This document shows, piece after piece, positions 1 to 5,072 of a stretch of 7,203 bases of DNA. The number at the start of each line of letters is the position of its first letter. The first letter of the stretch is position 1. The stretch covers positions 1 through 7,203 of the forward strand of contig VSNE01000457.1 in NCBI GenBank assembly GCA_009774155.1, in the 5' to 3' direction. The DNA comes from Lachnospiraceae bacterium (GTDB taxonomy: Bacteria > Bacillota > Clostridia > Lachnospirales > Lachnospiraceae). The notes beneath the pieces were generated by a model. That model searched no databases. It had not been told where the DNA came from and saw only the letters and a program-made list of their open reading frames with translations. A program made the translations under genes and the position numbers.

Positions 1-675
1 ACGATCTATACATGTATCATGAAAATCTGTCATGATATGCTGATAGTCAATCCGTAACCGCCCAGGATCGGGCCCGGCGTCCCCGTCGGCGGATGTTCCG
101 CCGACAATATCTATATTCTCGTTAGAGGATATAGATATATTATTATTCTCTTTCTCTTCTTCTTCTTTCTCTCTCTGTTTCGTGACTTCACGTGAAATGT
201 CACGTGACAACCCCGTGACTTCTGTATTTTGGGCCGGGCCGTTATCGGGAAGGGCCGGAACCACGGAACCCGATTCTTCAAGTAGCAGCGCCTTTTTGCG
301 TTCCCGTTCCCTCTGTTTCCGGATCCGGTTTTGTTCCCTGATTCTGTCCAGGCCCTCTATGTTTTGGTGTTTGTCAAAATTCGTGATATAGATTCCCTTT
401 TCTGTGTTTTCGATCATCCGGAATTTTTCAAACGTTGCAAGCGCCAGTTTTACGGTTGAAAGAGGTTTCCCGAATATCACGGACAACATTTCGTCCGTGT
501 ACGGGAATTCATCTTCAACCAATACAAGCCCATTAGAATTACATTTCCCGGCCAGGGCGATAATCCGGATCCATATGACAAGAATAGCGTCGCCTTCCGG
601 CATGGATTGAATGATCTTTATTTTTTCGTCGTCGAACATATCAATCCGAAGTTTGATCCAGCGTATTTCAGCCAT
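1..675 (-). CDS. Phage replisome organizer, N-terminal part (runs off the left edge)
   Basis: The 225 codons visible start at ATG 675 behind a GGGGTGAT ribosome site, 16 bases after the tubZ stop. The opening MAEIRWIKLRIDMFDDEKIK and the following winged-helix-like region to about residue 125 (through FDKHQNIEGLDRIREQNRIR) match the phage replisome organizer N-terminal family. These proteins bind the phage origin and help load the host helicase. A charged low-complexity linker follows (about residues 130-200, rich in E, K, N and S). The last visible residues (DYQHIMTDFHDTC) look like the start of the usual C-terminal DnaD-like domain, which must lie beyond position 1. The linker-coding DNA contains repeats and an AT-rich stretch that resemble an origin. 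The family call is from residue patterns and is firm; the loading role is inferred from the family. Confidence 0.9.
   Translation of the reverse strand, partial: MAEIRWIKLRIDMFDDEKIKIIQSMPEGDAILVIWIRIIALAGKCNSNGLVLVEDEFPYTDEMLSVIFGKPLSTVKLALATFEKFRMIENTEKGIYITNFDKHQNIEGLDRIREQNRIRKQRERERKKALLLEESGSVVPALPDNGPAQNTEVTGLSRDISREVTKQREKEEEEKENNNISISSNENIDIVGGTSADGDAGPDPGRLRIDYQHIMTDFHDTCIDR
85..105. repeat. Perfect 9-bp inverted repeat with 3-nt loop
   Basis: GTCGGCGGA (85-93) and TCCGCCGAC (97-105) are perfectly complementary around TGT. It lies inside the coding region and has no T-run after it on either strand, so it is not an intrinsic terminator. It borders the AT-rich part of the candidate origin. 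Confidence 0.85.
107..138. repeat. AT-rich inverted repeat (10-bp arms, 12-nt spacer)
   Basis: ATATCTATAT (107-116) and ATATAGATAT (129-138) are exact reverse complements. The segment 106-148 is almost all A and T and is the natural candidate for the DNA-unwinding element of the proposed origin. Confidence 0.7.
181..222. repeat. CGTGA iterons with about 11-bp spacing and two nested palindromes
   Basis: CGTGA occurs at 181, 191, 203 and 214, spaced 10, 12 and 11 bp, close to one helical turn. CGTGACTTC is repeated exactly at 181-189 and 214-222. Between them lie two perfect 10-bp palindromes, TTCACGTGAA (187-196) and GTCACGTGAC (199-208). Binding by the protein encoded around them is inferred by analogy with other phage initiators. 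Confidence 0.65.
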
Positions 676-691
676 TTTACATCACCCCAAA

Positions 692-1723
692 CTACAAATA
701 TTTGCTCATAATATCCCGCTTTGACTGCGGTTTTTTCTCTGCCGTTTTTTTCTTTGGCGGCTCCATATCGTCAAGAAAATTGACGCCTTTTTTCAGCCCG
801 GTTTCCCGCGTGGCTGCCAGATTCTTTTTTATCAGGTCTTTGTTTTCGTCAACCTTTTCATAAACGGATTCCAAGCGGGAAAGAGGATATGTCAGGCCAG
901 AAATGCAGCATATTGTTTCTGTTTCATTGAACGTCTGGAATGTGTCGATCGGCGTCCCGAACGCCTTTTCAAGATCCGCCATGCGGACATTTCCAGCCAG
1001 TGACGCCGTAATATACTTAACGGCCCTGTCAGGCTCCATAGGCGCGGAAGCGCTGTCCTTTATAGCCTGGATAACGTCGGCGCTGTCCTGGCCCTTACAG
1101 CGGGCGATCAGGGCCATTCCGTGGGATTTCAGCGTTTCCATGATTTCCGCTTTGTCAATGTTCCCTTTTACGCTTTTATGCTTTTCAGGAATTTCCAGGA
1201 ACGCGGCCAGGGAATCAACAAATATTTTGTTCAGTTCCAGCTTTTCACCGGTTCCGTTATCAACAATAAAGCAAGCCCCCGAAGCCTGAATTTCCGTCAG
1301 TTCAGAAAAACATTCGTAAGAATTTATATGTGATTTCACGCTTTCATCAGGCGCCGGGATAATGGTAATGGCTCCAACGTTTTTCCCTTCGTCGATCAAA
1401 AGGTCAACCAGCATAGGCCCGGCGCCTGATCCAGTTCCGCCGCCACTCGCAAAAATCACAAAAAGCATATCGGATTTTACTTTTGATTCGATCTCGCTTG
1501 CGATATTGTCAAAATCGTCGATCACAAGCTGTTTCGCCTTGTGCCGGTCTTTGTTGCAGCCTTCGCCGCGTGGGATATGATACTTGAATTTCGCATTTTC
1601 CAGCGTGTCAAGATCCTCCTGTGAAGTGTTAATATAAATCACGGAATAGCCCTTTTCTTCCAGCAAACGGCCAATGTTTCCGGCAGCCTGTCCGACGGCC
1701 ACAAAAGATACTTTTTTATTCAT
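692..1723 (-). CDS. tubZ: TubZ-type tubulin/FtsZ-family partition GTPase
   Basis: This 343-residue protein has a tubulin/FtsZ-superfamily GTPase layout. GQAAGNIG at residues 11-18 is the nucleotide-binding first loop, GGGTGSG at 94-100 is the tubulin signature (phosphate loop T4), and NIDKAEI at 188-194 resembles the catalytic T7 loop (NxD) that completes the active site of the next subunit. A lysine-rich tail (about 324-343) follows; TubZ proteins use such a tail to contact DNA-bound TubR. The ATG at 1723 overlaps the tubR stop (ATGA) and has an AAAGGGGT ribosome site. TubZ forms cytoplasmic filaments that treadmill and move plasmid or phage DNA. FtsZ and the Gram-negative jumbo-phage PhuZ are alternatives, but the adjacent winged-helix gene and tandem repeats point to TubZ. 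The superfamily is certain; the TubZ assignment is strongly supported by context. Confidence 0.9.
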   Translation of the reverse strand: MNKKVSFVAVGQAAGNIGRLLEEKGYSVIYINTSQEDLDTLENAKFKYHIPRGEGCNKDRHKAKQLVIDDFDNIASEIESKVKSDMLFVIFASGGGTGSGAGPMLVDLLIDEGKNVGAITIIPAPDESVKSHINSYECFSELTEIQASGACFIVDNGTGEKLELNKIFVDSLAAFLEIPEKHKSVKGNIDKAEIMETLKSHGMALIARCKGQDSADVIQAIKDSASAPMEPDRAVKYITASLAGNVRMADLEKAFGTPIDTFQTFNETETICCISGLTYPLSRLESVYEKVDENKDLIKKNLAATRETGLKKGVNFLDDMEPPKKKTAEKKPQSKRDIMSKYL

Positions 1724-1974
1724 GATTTACCCCTTTCTTTTTCCAGGCATTTACACCCTTCCGGCGTAATAAAAAAAGTGTCGGCGCGGCCTTCCTTCAG
1801 GCCCCGGCCGATATAGCCGGAATTTTCAAAATCCTTTATTTTTTTAAATATTGTGTTTTCTTTCAAACCGAATTCTTCCGCTGTCGCAATCTCCCGTACG
1901 GTCATTGACGATAACCGGCTTGTCGCGTCGGACTTTCGCAAGATTGAAAGAATGATAAAACCTAATCTATTCAA
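1720..1974 (-). CDS. tubR: TubR-like winged-helix DNA-binding protein
   Basis: The 84-residue product is a compact winged-helix protein. A first helix (GFIILSILRK) is followed by a helix-turn-helix (about residues 25-53, TVREIATAEEFGLKENTIF then KKIKDFENSGYI) and a beta-hairpin wing (GLKEGRADTFFITPEG, 58-73). TubR adaptors bind tubC repeats, recruit TubZ and repress their own operon. The start chosen is a TTG at 1974, with GGTGA five bases upstream. The only in-frame ATG (residue 24) would remove the first helix. The gene begins 26 bp from the repeat array and ends in an ATGA overlap with tubZ, so the two are probably translationally coupled. Sequence alone would give only a PadR/MarR-like winged helix; position and partner give the TubR call. 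Confidence 0.82.
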   Translation of the reverse strand: MNRLGFIILSILRKSDATSRLSSMTVREIATAEEFGLKENTIFKKIKDFENSGYIGRGLKEGRADTFFITPEGCKCLEKERGKS

Positions 1975-2000
1975 TTTTTCACCGTCTTTCCCGCTTGCAA

Positions 2001-2080
2001 ACTCTGATTTATTCGGATAAATTCTGATTTACTCTGATTTATTCGGATAAACTCTGATAAACTCTGATTTACTCTGATTT
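2001..2080. repeat. tubC: Putative tubC centromere: eight tandem 10-bp iterons
   Basis: Eight uninterrupted decamers fill this stretch: ACTCTGATTT, ATTCGGATAA, ATTCTGATTT, ACTCTGATTT, ATTCGGATAA, ACTCTGATAA, ACTCTGATTT, ACTCTGATTT. The consensus is AYTCKGATWW with A1, T3, C4, G6, A7 and T8 invariant. Units 1-3 and 4-6 form a 30-bp higher-order repeat with 27 identities. The array lies directly upstream of tubR in the transcribed direction, where the TubR-binding centromere sits in known TubZRC systems. By that analogy it should also act as operator. The rightmost unit and a half overlap the end of the preceding gene. Confidence 0.85.
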
Positions 2081-2293
2081 TTGTTTTATCGGTTCGCCGC
2101 GTTCCGCAATAATTTGTTCATATGGAACCGTGCCAAGTTCACGCCTTAGATCCTGATTCCCGCATTGCGGACAATCCGCCGTACACAAACACGACCAGAA
2201 CGAATGTCCGCACTTTTTACAATGATTCATCCAAAACGGATCGGAAATTCTGGTTATTCCGTCGCCATCTGGATATAAAATCAATCTTGACAT
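2069..2293 (-). CDS. Small zinc-ribbon protein, function unknown
   Basis: I chose the ATG at 2293 (74 residues), which has GGGTGA just upstream; a GTG at 2308 in frame would add five residues. Six cysteines, C25-x2-C28, C35-x-C37 and C41-x2-C44, form a zinc-ribbon-like cluster (CKKCGHSFWSCLCTADCPQCG). The tail is charged. There is no membrane segment. The last codons and stop (2069-2071) lie inside the first tubC repeat units, so the C-terminal residues are partly dictated by the repeat. It is the gene just ahead of tubRZ and may be cotranscribed. Its job is unknown; a DNA-contacting accessory is possible but not shown. Confidence 0.7.
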   Translation of the reverse strand: MSRLILYPDGDGITRISDPFWMNHCKKCGHSFWSCLCTADCPQCGNQDLRRELGTVPYEQIIAERGEPIKQKSE

Positions 2294-2298
2294 TTCAC

Positions 2299-2331
2299 CC
2301 GCCAGCACTTACAATTATTAAAGGCTGGCGG
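2299..2331. repeat. Perfect 8-bp inverted repeat over the start region of the zinc-ribbon gene
   Basis: CCGCCAGC (2299-2306) and GCTGGCGG (2324-2331) are exact complements around a 17-base AT-rich loop. The left arm abuts the ribosome site of the gene starting at 2293, and the loop contains the candidate -10 element. It could be a repressor operator or an RNA hairpin that hides the ribosome site. There is no T-run, so it is not a terminator. Confidence 0.7.
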
Positions 2332-2341
2332 ATTCCGTCAG
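2314..2341 (-). promoter_or_regulatory. Possible promoter for the zinc-ribbon/tubRZ/replisome-organizer genes
   Basis: Reading the minus strand, CTGACG (2341-2336) and AATAAT (2319-2314) are 16 bp apart and match the housekeeping -35 and -10 hexamers at 4/6 and 5/6 positions. This gap of about 100 bp is the largest non-coding one in the window, and the -10 sits in the centre of an inverted repeat. The matches are modest, so this is tentative. Confidence 0.3.
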
Positions 2342-2351
2342 TTTGGGATCA

Positions 2352-2388
2352 GGCGTAACGGGAAGGCTCCAATCTTGACCGTTGCGCC
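2352..2388. repeat. Near-perfect 10-bp inverted repeat with 17-nt loop
   Basis: GGCGTAACGG (2352-2361) and CCGTTGCGCC (2379-2388) pair with a single mismatch, which would be a G-U wobble in a plus-strand RNA. The spacer is 17 bases, the same as in the inverted repeat at 2299-2331, although the arm sequences differ. A 13-codon ATG frame (MAQRSRLEPSRYA) overlaps it on the minus strand but has no clear ribosome site. Confidence 0.55.
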
Positions 2389-2395
2389 ATTCTTT

Positions 2396-2569
2396 TTATG
2401 TACTGTCAATAACCGGCGCTTCCGTCATAATGCCGATCGTCAGGCCGTCCAGGGCCTTGTATAAGGCTTCGTCAAGTTCCTTTTGCGTCCGGATTCCAAA
2501 CCCTTTCAAAATTTCTTTCAGGTTTTCAGCTTTCGGATTCTGGCGCTTGCCCGATTTTTTATCTGACAT
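2396..2569 (-). CDS. Small basic-N-terminus protein (57 aa), unknown
   Basis: The 57-residue frame MSDKKSGKRQNPKAENLKEI...APVIDST starts at ATG 2569 behind a strong AAGGGGGAAAG ribosome site and begins 15 bases after the stop of the 171-residue gene. The first 15 residues are lysine/arginine rich. Residues 16-45 look amphipathic and helical (LKEILKGFGIRTQKELDEALYKALDGL). No known domain is recognised. The good ribosome site and tight spacing make it a likely real gene. Confidence 0.65.
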   Translation of the reverse strand: MSDKKSGKRQNPKAENLKEILKGFGIRTQKELDEALYKALDGLTIGIMTEAPVIDST

Positions 2570-2584
2570 TTTCTTTCCCCCTTT

Positions 2585-3100
2585 TTAGTAATACTCTAAT
2601 TCTTCGGAAACGTGGAACCAGATATTTTCCCCATTCATCCGCCAATCAACGCGAAGGAATTCTTTTTCGGTTGTAGCGCTCTTGTCAATATCCGCTTCCG
2701 TTTTATCATCATCCAGAAATTTCTTGAATTTCTTTGTGCGTCCGTTCGCCTTCAGGATGATATATTCACGGCCGATTTCCCACCGTATATTTCTCTTTTC
2801 TTCGTCGTCCCACTCCGGCGCCGTGCAATAGGTATATTCGCGGACGAAATGAACGGATTTCGGCCACATAGTAATTTTTGTATTCATGCCGACGCTGTTC
2901 ATATGGCGTAACACGTAGGCTTCAAAAATTCGCTTGTTTTCCTCTGTTAGATCCTCGTACCCCGTCGTTTCGGTCACGTCGAAATTATGAATGTTTTTTA
3001 CATCCTCGATCGTGCGAAGCATGTAGTCATGAATTCCGTAATGCTGATACAATGCCGTTACCTCTTTGTATGAAGTGCGGTTCGTTGGTTTTCTTCTCAT
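2585..3100 (-). CDS. Hypothetical phage protein (171 aa)
   Basis: The ATG at 3100 follows an AAAGGTGGAAC ribosome site. The protein is soluble, with no signal peptide or membrane segment. It has a basic start (MRRKPTNR), a helical segment (about residues 12-70), and an aromatic- and charge-rich second half ending in FHVSEELEYY. I recognise no family. It lies between the DGR-type variable protein and the small 57-residue gene. Because the proposed DGR hairpin sits only about 35 bp upstream of this start, the gap between the two genes may be shaped by the retroelement target rather than by this gene. Confidence 0.7.
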   Translation of the reverse strand: MRRKPTNRTSYKEVTALYQHYGIHDYMLRTIEDVKNIHNFDVTETTGYEDLTEENKRIFEAYVLRHMNSVGMNTKITMWPKSVHFVREYTYCTAPEWDDEEKRNIRWEIGREYIILKANGRTKKFKKFLDDDKTEADIDKSATTEKEFLRVDWRMNGENIWFHVSEELEYY

Positions 3101-3135
3101 AGTTCCACCTTTCCGGCCCTCTGTGGGCCTATTAG

Positions 3136-3151
3136 CCGCGCTATCGCGCGG
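3136..3151 (-). repeat. GC-rich hairpin with GATA tetraloop, candidate DGR target hairpin
   Basis: On the coding strand CCGCGC-GATA-GCGCGG forms a 6-bp all-GC stem with a 4-base loop, 15 bases after the stop of the variable-protein gene. In the Bordetella phage BPP-1 retroelement a short GC-rich hairpin or cruciform with a GRNA tetraloop lies just downstream of the variable region and aids target recognition. GATA fits GRNA. It is not followed by a T-run on either strand, so a terminator is unlikely. Confidence 0.6.
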
Positions 3152-3166
3152 GAAAACAGATTGCAG

Positions 3167-4123
3167 TTATCGGATTACAGGATCCCCCAATAAAGCGGAA
3201 AACAAGCCAATGTGCGCGTACGCGCTCGCCCGGGGATTGCTGAAGCTCAACGCGGAAGGCCCGGAACTCGAAGCGCTGTACCAGTACGCACCCACGAAAC
3301 AAATAGCTTCGTCAAGTTCCGCGTCGGCGGCGAAAATTTCCGTTTCGGATTCTGTATCATCCGTAATAATTCCAAGATCTTTCAAAATATCCGGAACGGT
3401 TTTCAAGTCAATACATACGTCGCCCCGCTCCACACAATCCCAACCTTCTACTTCTTTTGTTGTTATCATCATCCCATTTTCGCCAGGGCCGATCTTTACC
3501 GGGCTGCCATCCGCCAGGACTTCCAGAAATTCCGTGCTTTCCTCCGACAAATCAGCGTCAGGCGCGGCCGCGTCATTGTTCGGCATATATTCCAGCTTTC
3601 CGCGCTTCAGACGGATTCCGGAAACAATTTTCCAAACATTCCCGATCGTGTCCGCTATTCCCGTTTCTTTATCCCCGTTATGATACCAGGACGCCGGGCC
3701 GGATCCCGTTTCTGTGCGCCCGTATTCGCTCAATACGCCGCGTTCCGCGTCGTCCCCGTGGTATTTGCCATACGCTGTATTTCCGTGCGTTCCTGGCCGT
3801 GTAGTGTCCTTTATGTACTGCCATTCGCAATTAGTAAGCAAGTGCCAGCCTTCCCCCTTCTGGCGGATTTTCCGGATCGCGTCGTCCATGCTGATACTTG
3901 CCAGCGGATCCCGGAACGGAAGGGAAACAACCTGACCGCCCACGGCGCTATTTAAGAACCTGGAAAGATAAATAGAATCATATTCCACGCCCTTAACAAT
4001 GAAAATCGGATCCGCCTGTTCTTTCGTTGGCGCCGTATTTTCAACTTTCAACATCATGTTCGGAAGCCCGTTTTTGTCGTAAACGACAACCGGCGTTTCC
4101 TTTACATATTTTCTTTCCTTCAT
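3167..4123 (-). CDS. DGR-type variable protein with FGE/C-type-lectin-like fold
   Basis: This 318-residue protein starts at ATG 4123 after GAGAGG. Residues 72-101 (DPLASISMDDAIRKIRQKGEGWHLLTNCEW), GPASWYHNGDKETGIADTIGN at 142-161 and GNVWKIVSGIRLKRGKLEYMPNND at 161-184 match the formylglycine-generating-enzyme/sulfatase-modifying fold as found in phage DGR target proteins (typically a GNVWEWVGGLRL-type motif). The C-terminus (CFVGAYW...NPRASAYAHIGLFSA, 275-310) sits where these proteins carry the variable region, in the usual RGGxW...NNPRS...GFRSA framework. The role is presumably ligand or receptor binding, not catalysis. It lies among early genes rather than beside tail genes, which is unusual. 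The gene is intact. Whether a DGR is active cannot be seen because no reverse transcriptase is in the window. Confidence 0.85.
   Translation of the reverse strand: MKERKYVKETPVVVYDKNGLPNMMLKVENTAPTKEQADPIFIVKGVEYDSIYLSRFLNSAVGGQVVSLPFRDPLASISMDDAIRKIRQKGEGWHLLTNCEWQYIKDTTRPGTHGNTAYGKYHGDDAERGVLSEYGRTETGSGPASWYHNGDKETGIADTIGNVWKIVSGIRLKRGKLEYMPNNDAAAPDADLSEESTEFLEVLADGSPVKIGPGENGMMITTKEVEGWDCVERGDVCIDLKTVPDILKDLGIITDDTESETEIFAADAELDEAICFVGAYWYSASSSGPSALSFSNPRASAYAHIGLFSALLGDPVIR
3170..3298 (-). other. Probable DGR variable region (VR), C-terminal end of the lectin-like gene
   Basis: Codons 276-318 hold a framework (G279? YW, S, NPR, G306, FSA) separated by Y, S, A, P and H codons such as TAC, AGC, TCC, GCG and CAC. 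These are what adenine-directed mutation of AAY codons in a template repeat yields. The 3' portion (about 3170-3195) would include the initiation-of-mutagenic-homology site. The exact borders need the template repeat, of which I see no copy here. Confidence 0.6.
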
Positions 4124-4138
4124 CTGCCTATTTCCTCT

Positions 4139-5011
4139 CTACTGAATTTTTACTTTCAATCCGCGCTTCCGCAATTCAGCAACAAGTTCTTTTGTTGCGC
4201 TCTGTGAAACCGCCTGTTTTCTTGATATATATTCCGGCGGGATCCGAAGCGGCGCAATCCGTCCGCGTTTATCCCCAGGCGCCAGATCAAACAATTCAAA
4301 TGCAGCAACCCTTTTCACTTCAAACTTGTTGATAATCACCCACCACATATTATTCAAATCATGATAGACGCGTCCGCGGTATAAATAGCCGTTACGCCCG
4401 CGGAAATATTTAATTTCCCCGTTCCGGATTGTTTTTTTATCCCTGTCAAGCCCGTTGTATGGCTCCTGTGTCTGTCCGTCCAGACTTCGAAGGTCAAAAT
4501 CCGTGTTTTTCTGTTCATGATGGCACGATTCTACATATCTGCACTTGATCCATTCTTCCGCCAGCTTTGGGGAAAGTGTGGAATCGTCGTAAATATCAGG
4601 AACCAGCGATCCCAAAAGGCGCAATATTTTATTCTTGAACTTTATATATCGAAGCCGTGTCATATGCGGCATTTTTGACAATTTATCAAAATCGTGTCTG
4701 CCGCCGTTCGGATTCTCATACACCACATTTTGAAAGAATCCGATTTCAAATCCGTTTGGATATTTTTTAGCTTCAAATTCCAGTTCGTGAAATTTCCCTA
4801 TGTAGTAATCTTTCCGGATAATTTTATCAACATCCGGATCCGCCTGAACGTCGAAACCATCCGCCGCCAGCATGTTTAAAATTTGATAAAAATATCCATA
4901 ATGCCGGAATTTATGTTTTAACCAATCATCTTCAAAATCTTTTTCAGTGTTATTCCGGAAAAAGATTTTTGTATCATGAATATAAAATTTATCTGTTACC
5001 GTTTGGATCAC
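4139..5011 (-). CDS. Hypothetical phage protein (290 aa)
   Basis: The frame opens at a GTG (5011), the first possible start after an in-frame TGA at 5020-5018. AAAGG lies only two bases before it, and the ribosome-binding stretch AAGGACGTGATCC runs through the start codon itself. The protein begins VIQTVTDKFYIHDTKIFFRNNTEKD and is soluble, lysine- and aromatic-rich, with no membrane segment. The region around 150-210 is charged, and the end (PPEYISRKQAVSQSATKELVAELRKRGLKVKIQ) is a basic helix resembling a DNA-binding tail. I recognise no family. It is followed after 15 bases by the variable-protein gene. Confidence 0.7.
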   Translation of the reverse strand: MIQTVTDKFYIHDTKIFFRNNTEKDFEDDWLKHKFRHYGYFYQILNMLAADGFDVQADPDVDKIIRKDYYIGKFHELEFEAKKYPNGFEIGFFQNVVYENPNGGRHDFDKLSKMPHMTRLRYIKFKNKILRLLGSLVPDIYDDSTLSPKLAEEWIKCRYVESCHHEQKNTDFDLRSLDGQTQEPYNGLDRDKKTIRNGEIKYFRGRNGYLYRGRVYHDLNNMWWVIINKFEVKRVAAFELFDLAPGDKRGRIAPLRIPPEYISRKQAVSQSATKELVAELRKRGLKVKIQ

Positions 5012-5028
5012 GTCCTTTCATGTTATTA

Positions 5029-5046
5029 AAAACCTTGCGCGGTTTT
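5029..5046 (-). terminator. Weak terminator-like hairpin
   Basis: On the minus strand AAAACC-GCGCAA-GGTTTT is followed by one more T and then AATAAC. The stem is 6 bp with only two GC pairs, so any termination would be weak. It lies in the 61-bp gap between two genes read in the same direction, so read-through is expected. Confidence 0.25.
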
Positions 5047-5072
5047 ATTTCGTGCCTGTGCCTGAAAATGCA

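Larger units (their letters stand above)
85..222. other. Candidate phage replication origin inside the replisome organizer gene
   Basis: Several origin-like elements sit side by side: a 9-bp GC-rich hairpin (85-105), a 10-bp AT-only-rich inverted repeat (107-116 with 129-138), a pyrimidine-rich tract on this strand (about 144-180) and four CGTGA repeats (181-222). Placing iterons plus an AT-rich unwinding region inside the initiator gene is known from lambda-type phages. The function here is inference. The coding constraint of an acidic low-complexity linker could explain the purine/pyrimidine tract, but not the phased repeats or hairpins. Confidence 0.5.

Noticed and set aside
903..1580. Plus-strand frames opposite tubZ
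   Set aside because: They are antisense shadows of a strongly conserved GTPase gene. Compositions are typical of reverse-strand translation and no domain is recognisable.
692..1723. Host-type FtsZ or jumbo-phage PhuZ
   Set aside because: There is no division gene cluster. The partner winged-helix gene and centromere-like repeats are specific to TubZ partition loci. A tree would settle it.
2001..2080. CRISPR array
   Set aside because: Units are 10 bp, directly abutting, with no unique spacers and no cas genes. They fit iterons.
2352..2390. 13-codon minus-strand gene (MAQRSRLEPSRYA)
   Set aside because: It has no convincing ribosome site and overlaps an inverted repeat. It is too short to support.
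3136..3151. Intrinsic terminator after the variable-protein gene
   Set aside because: No T-run follows the stem on either strand. The next gene is 35 bp away and in the same direction.
3066..3955. Long plus-strand open frames (205 and 247 codons) opposite the variable-protein gene
   Set aside because: They lack family resemblance and consistent ribosome sites and lie antisense to a gene with clear domain motifs. GC-rich third positions explain the openness.
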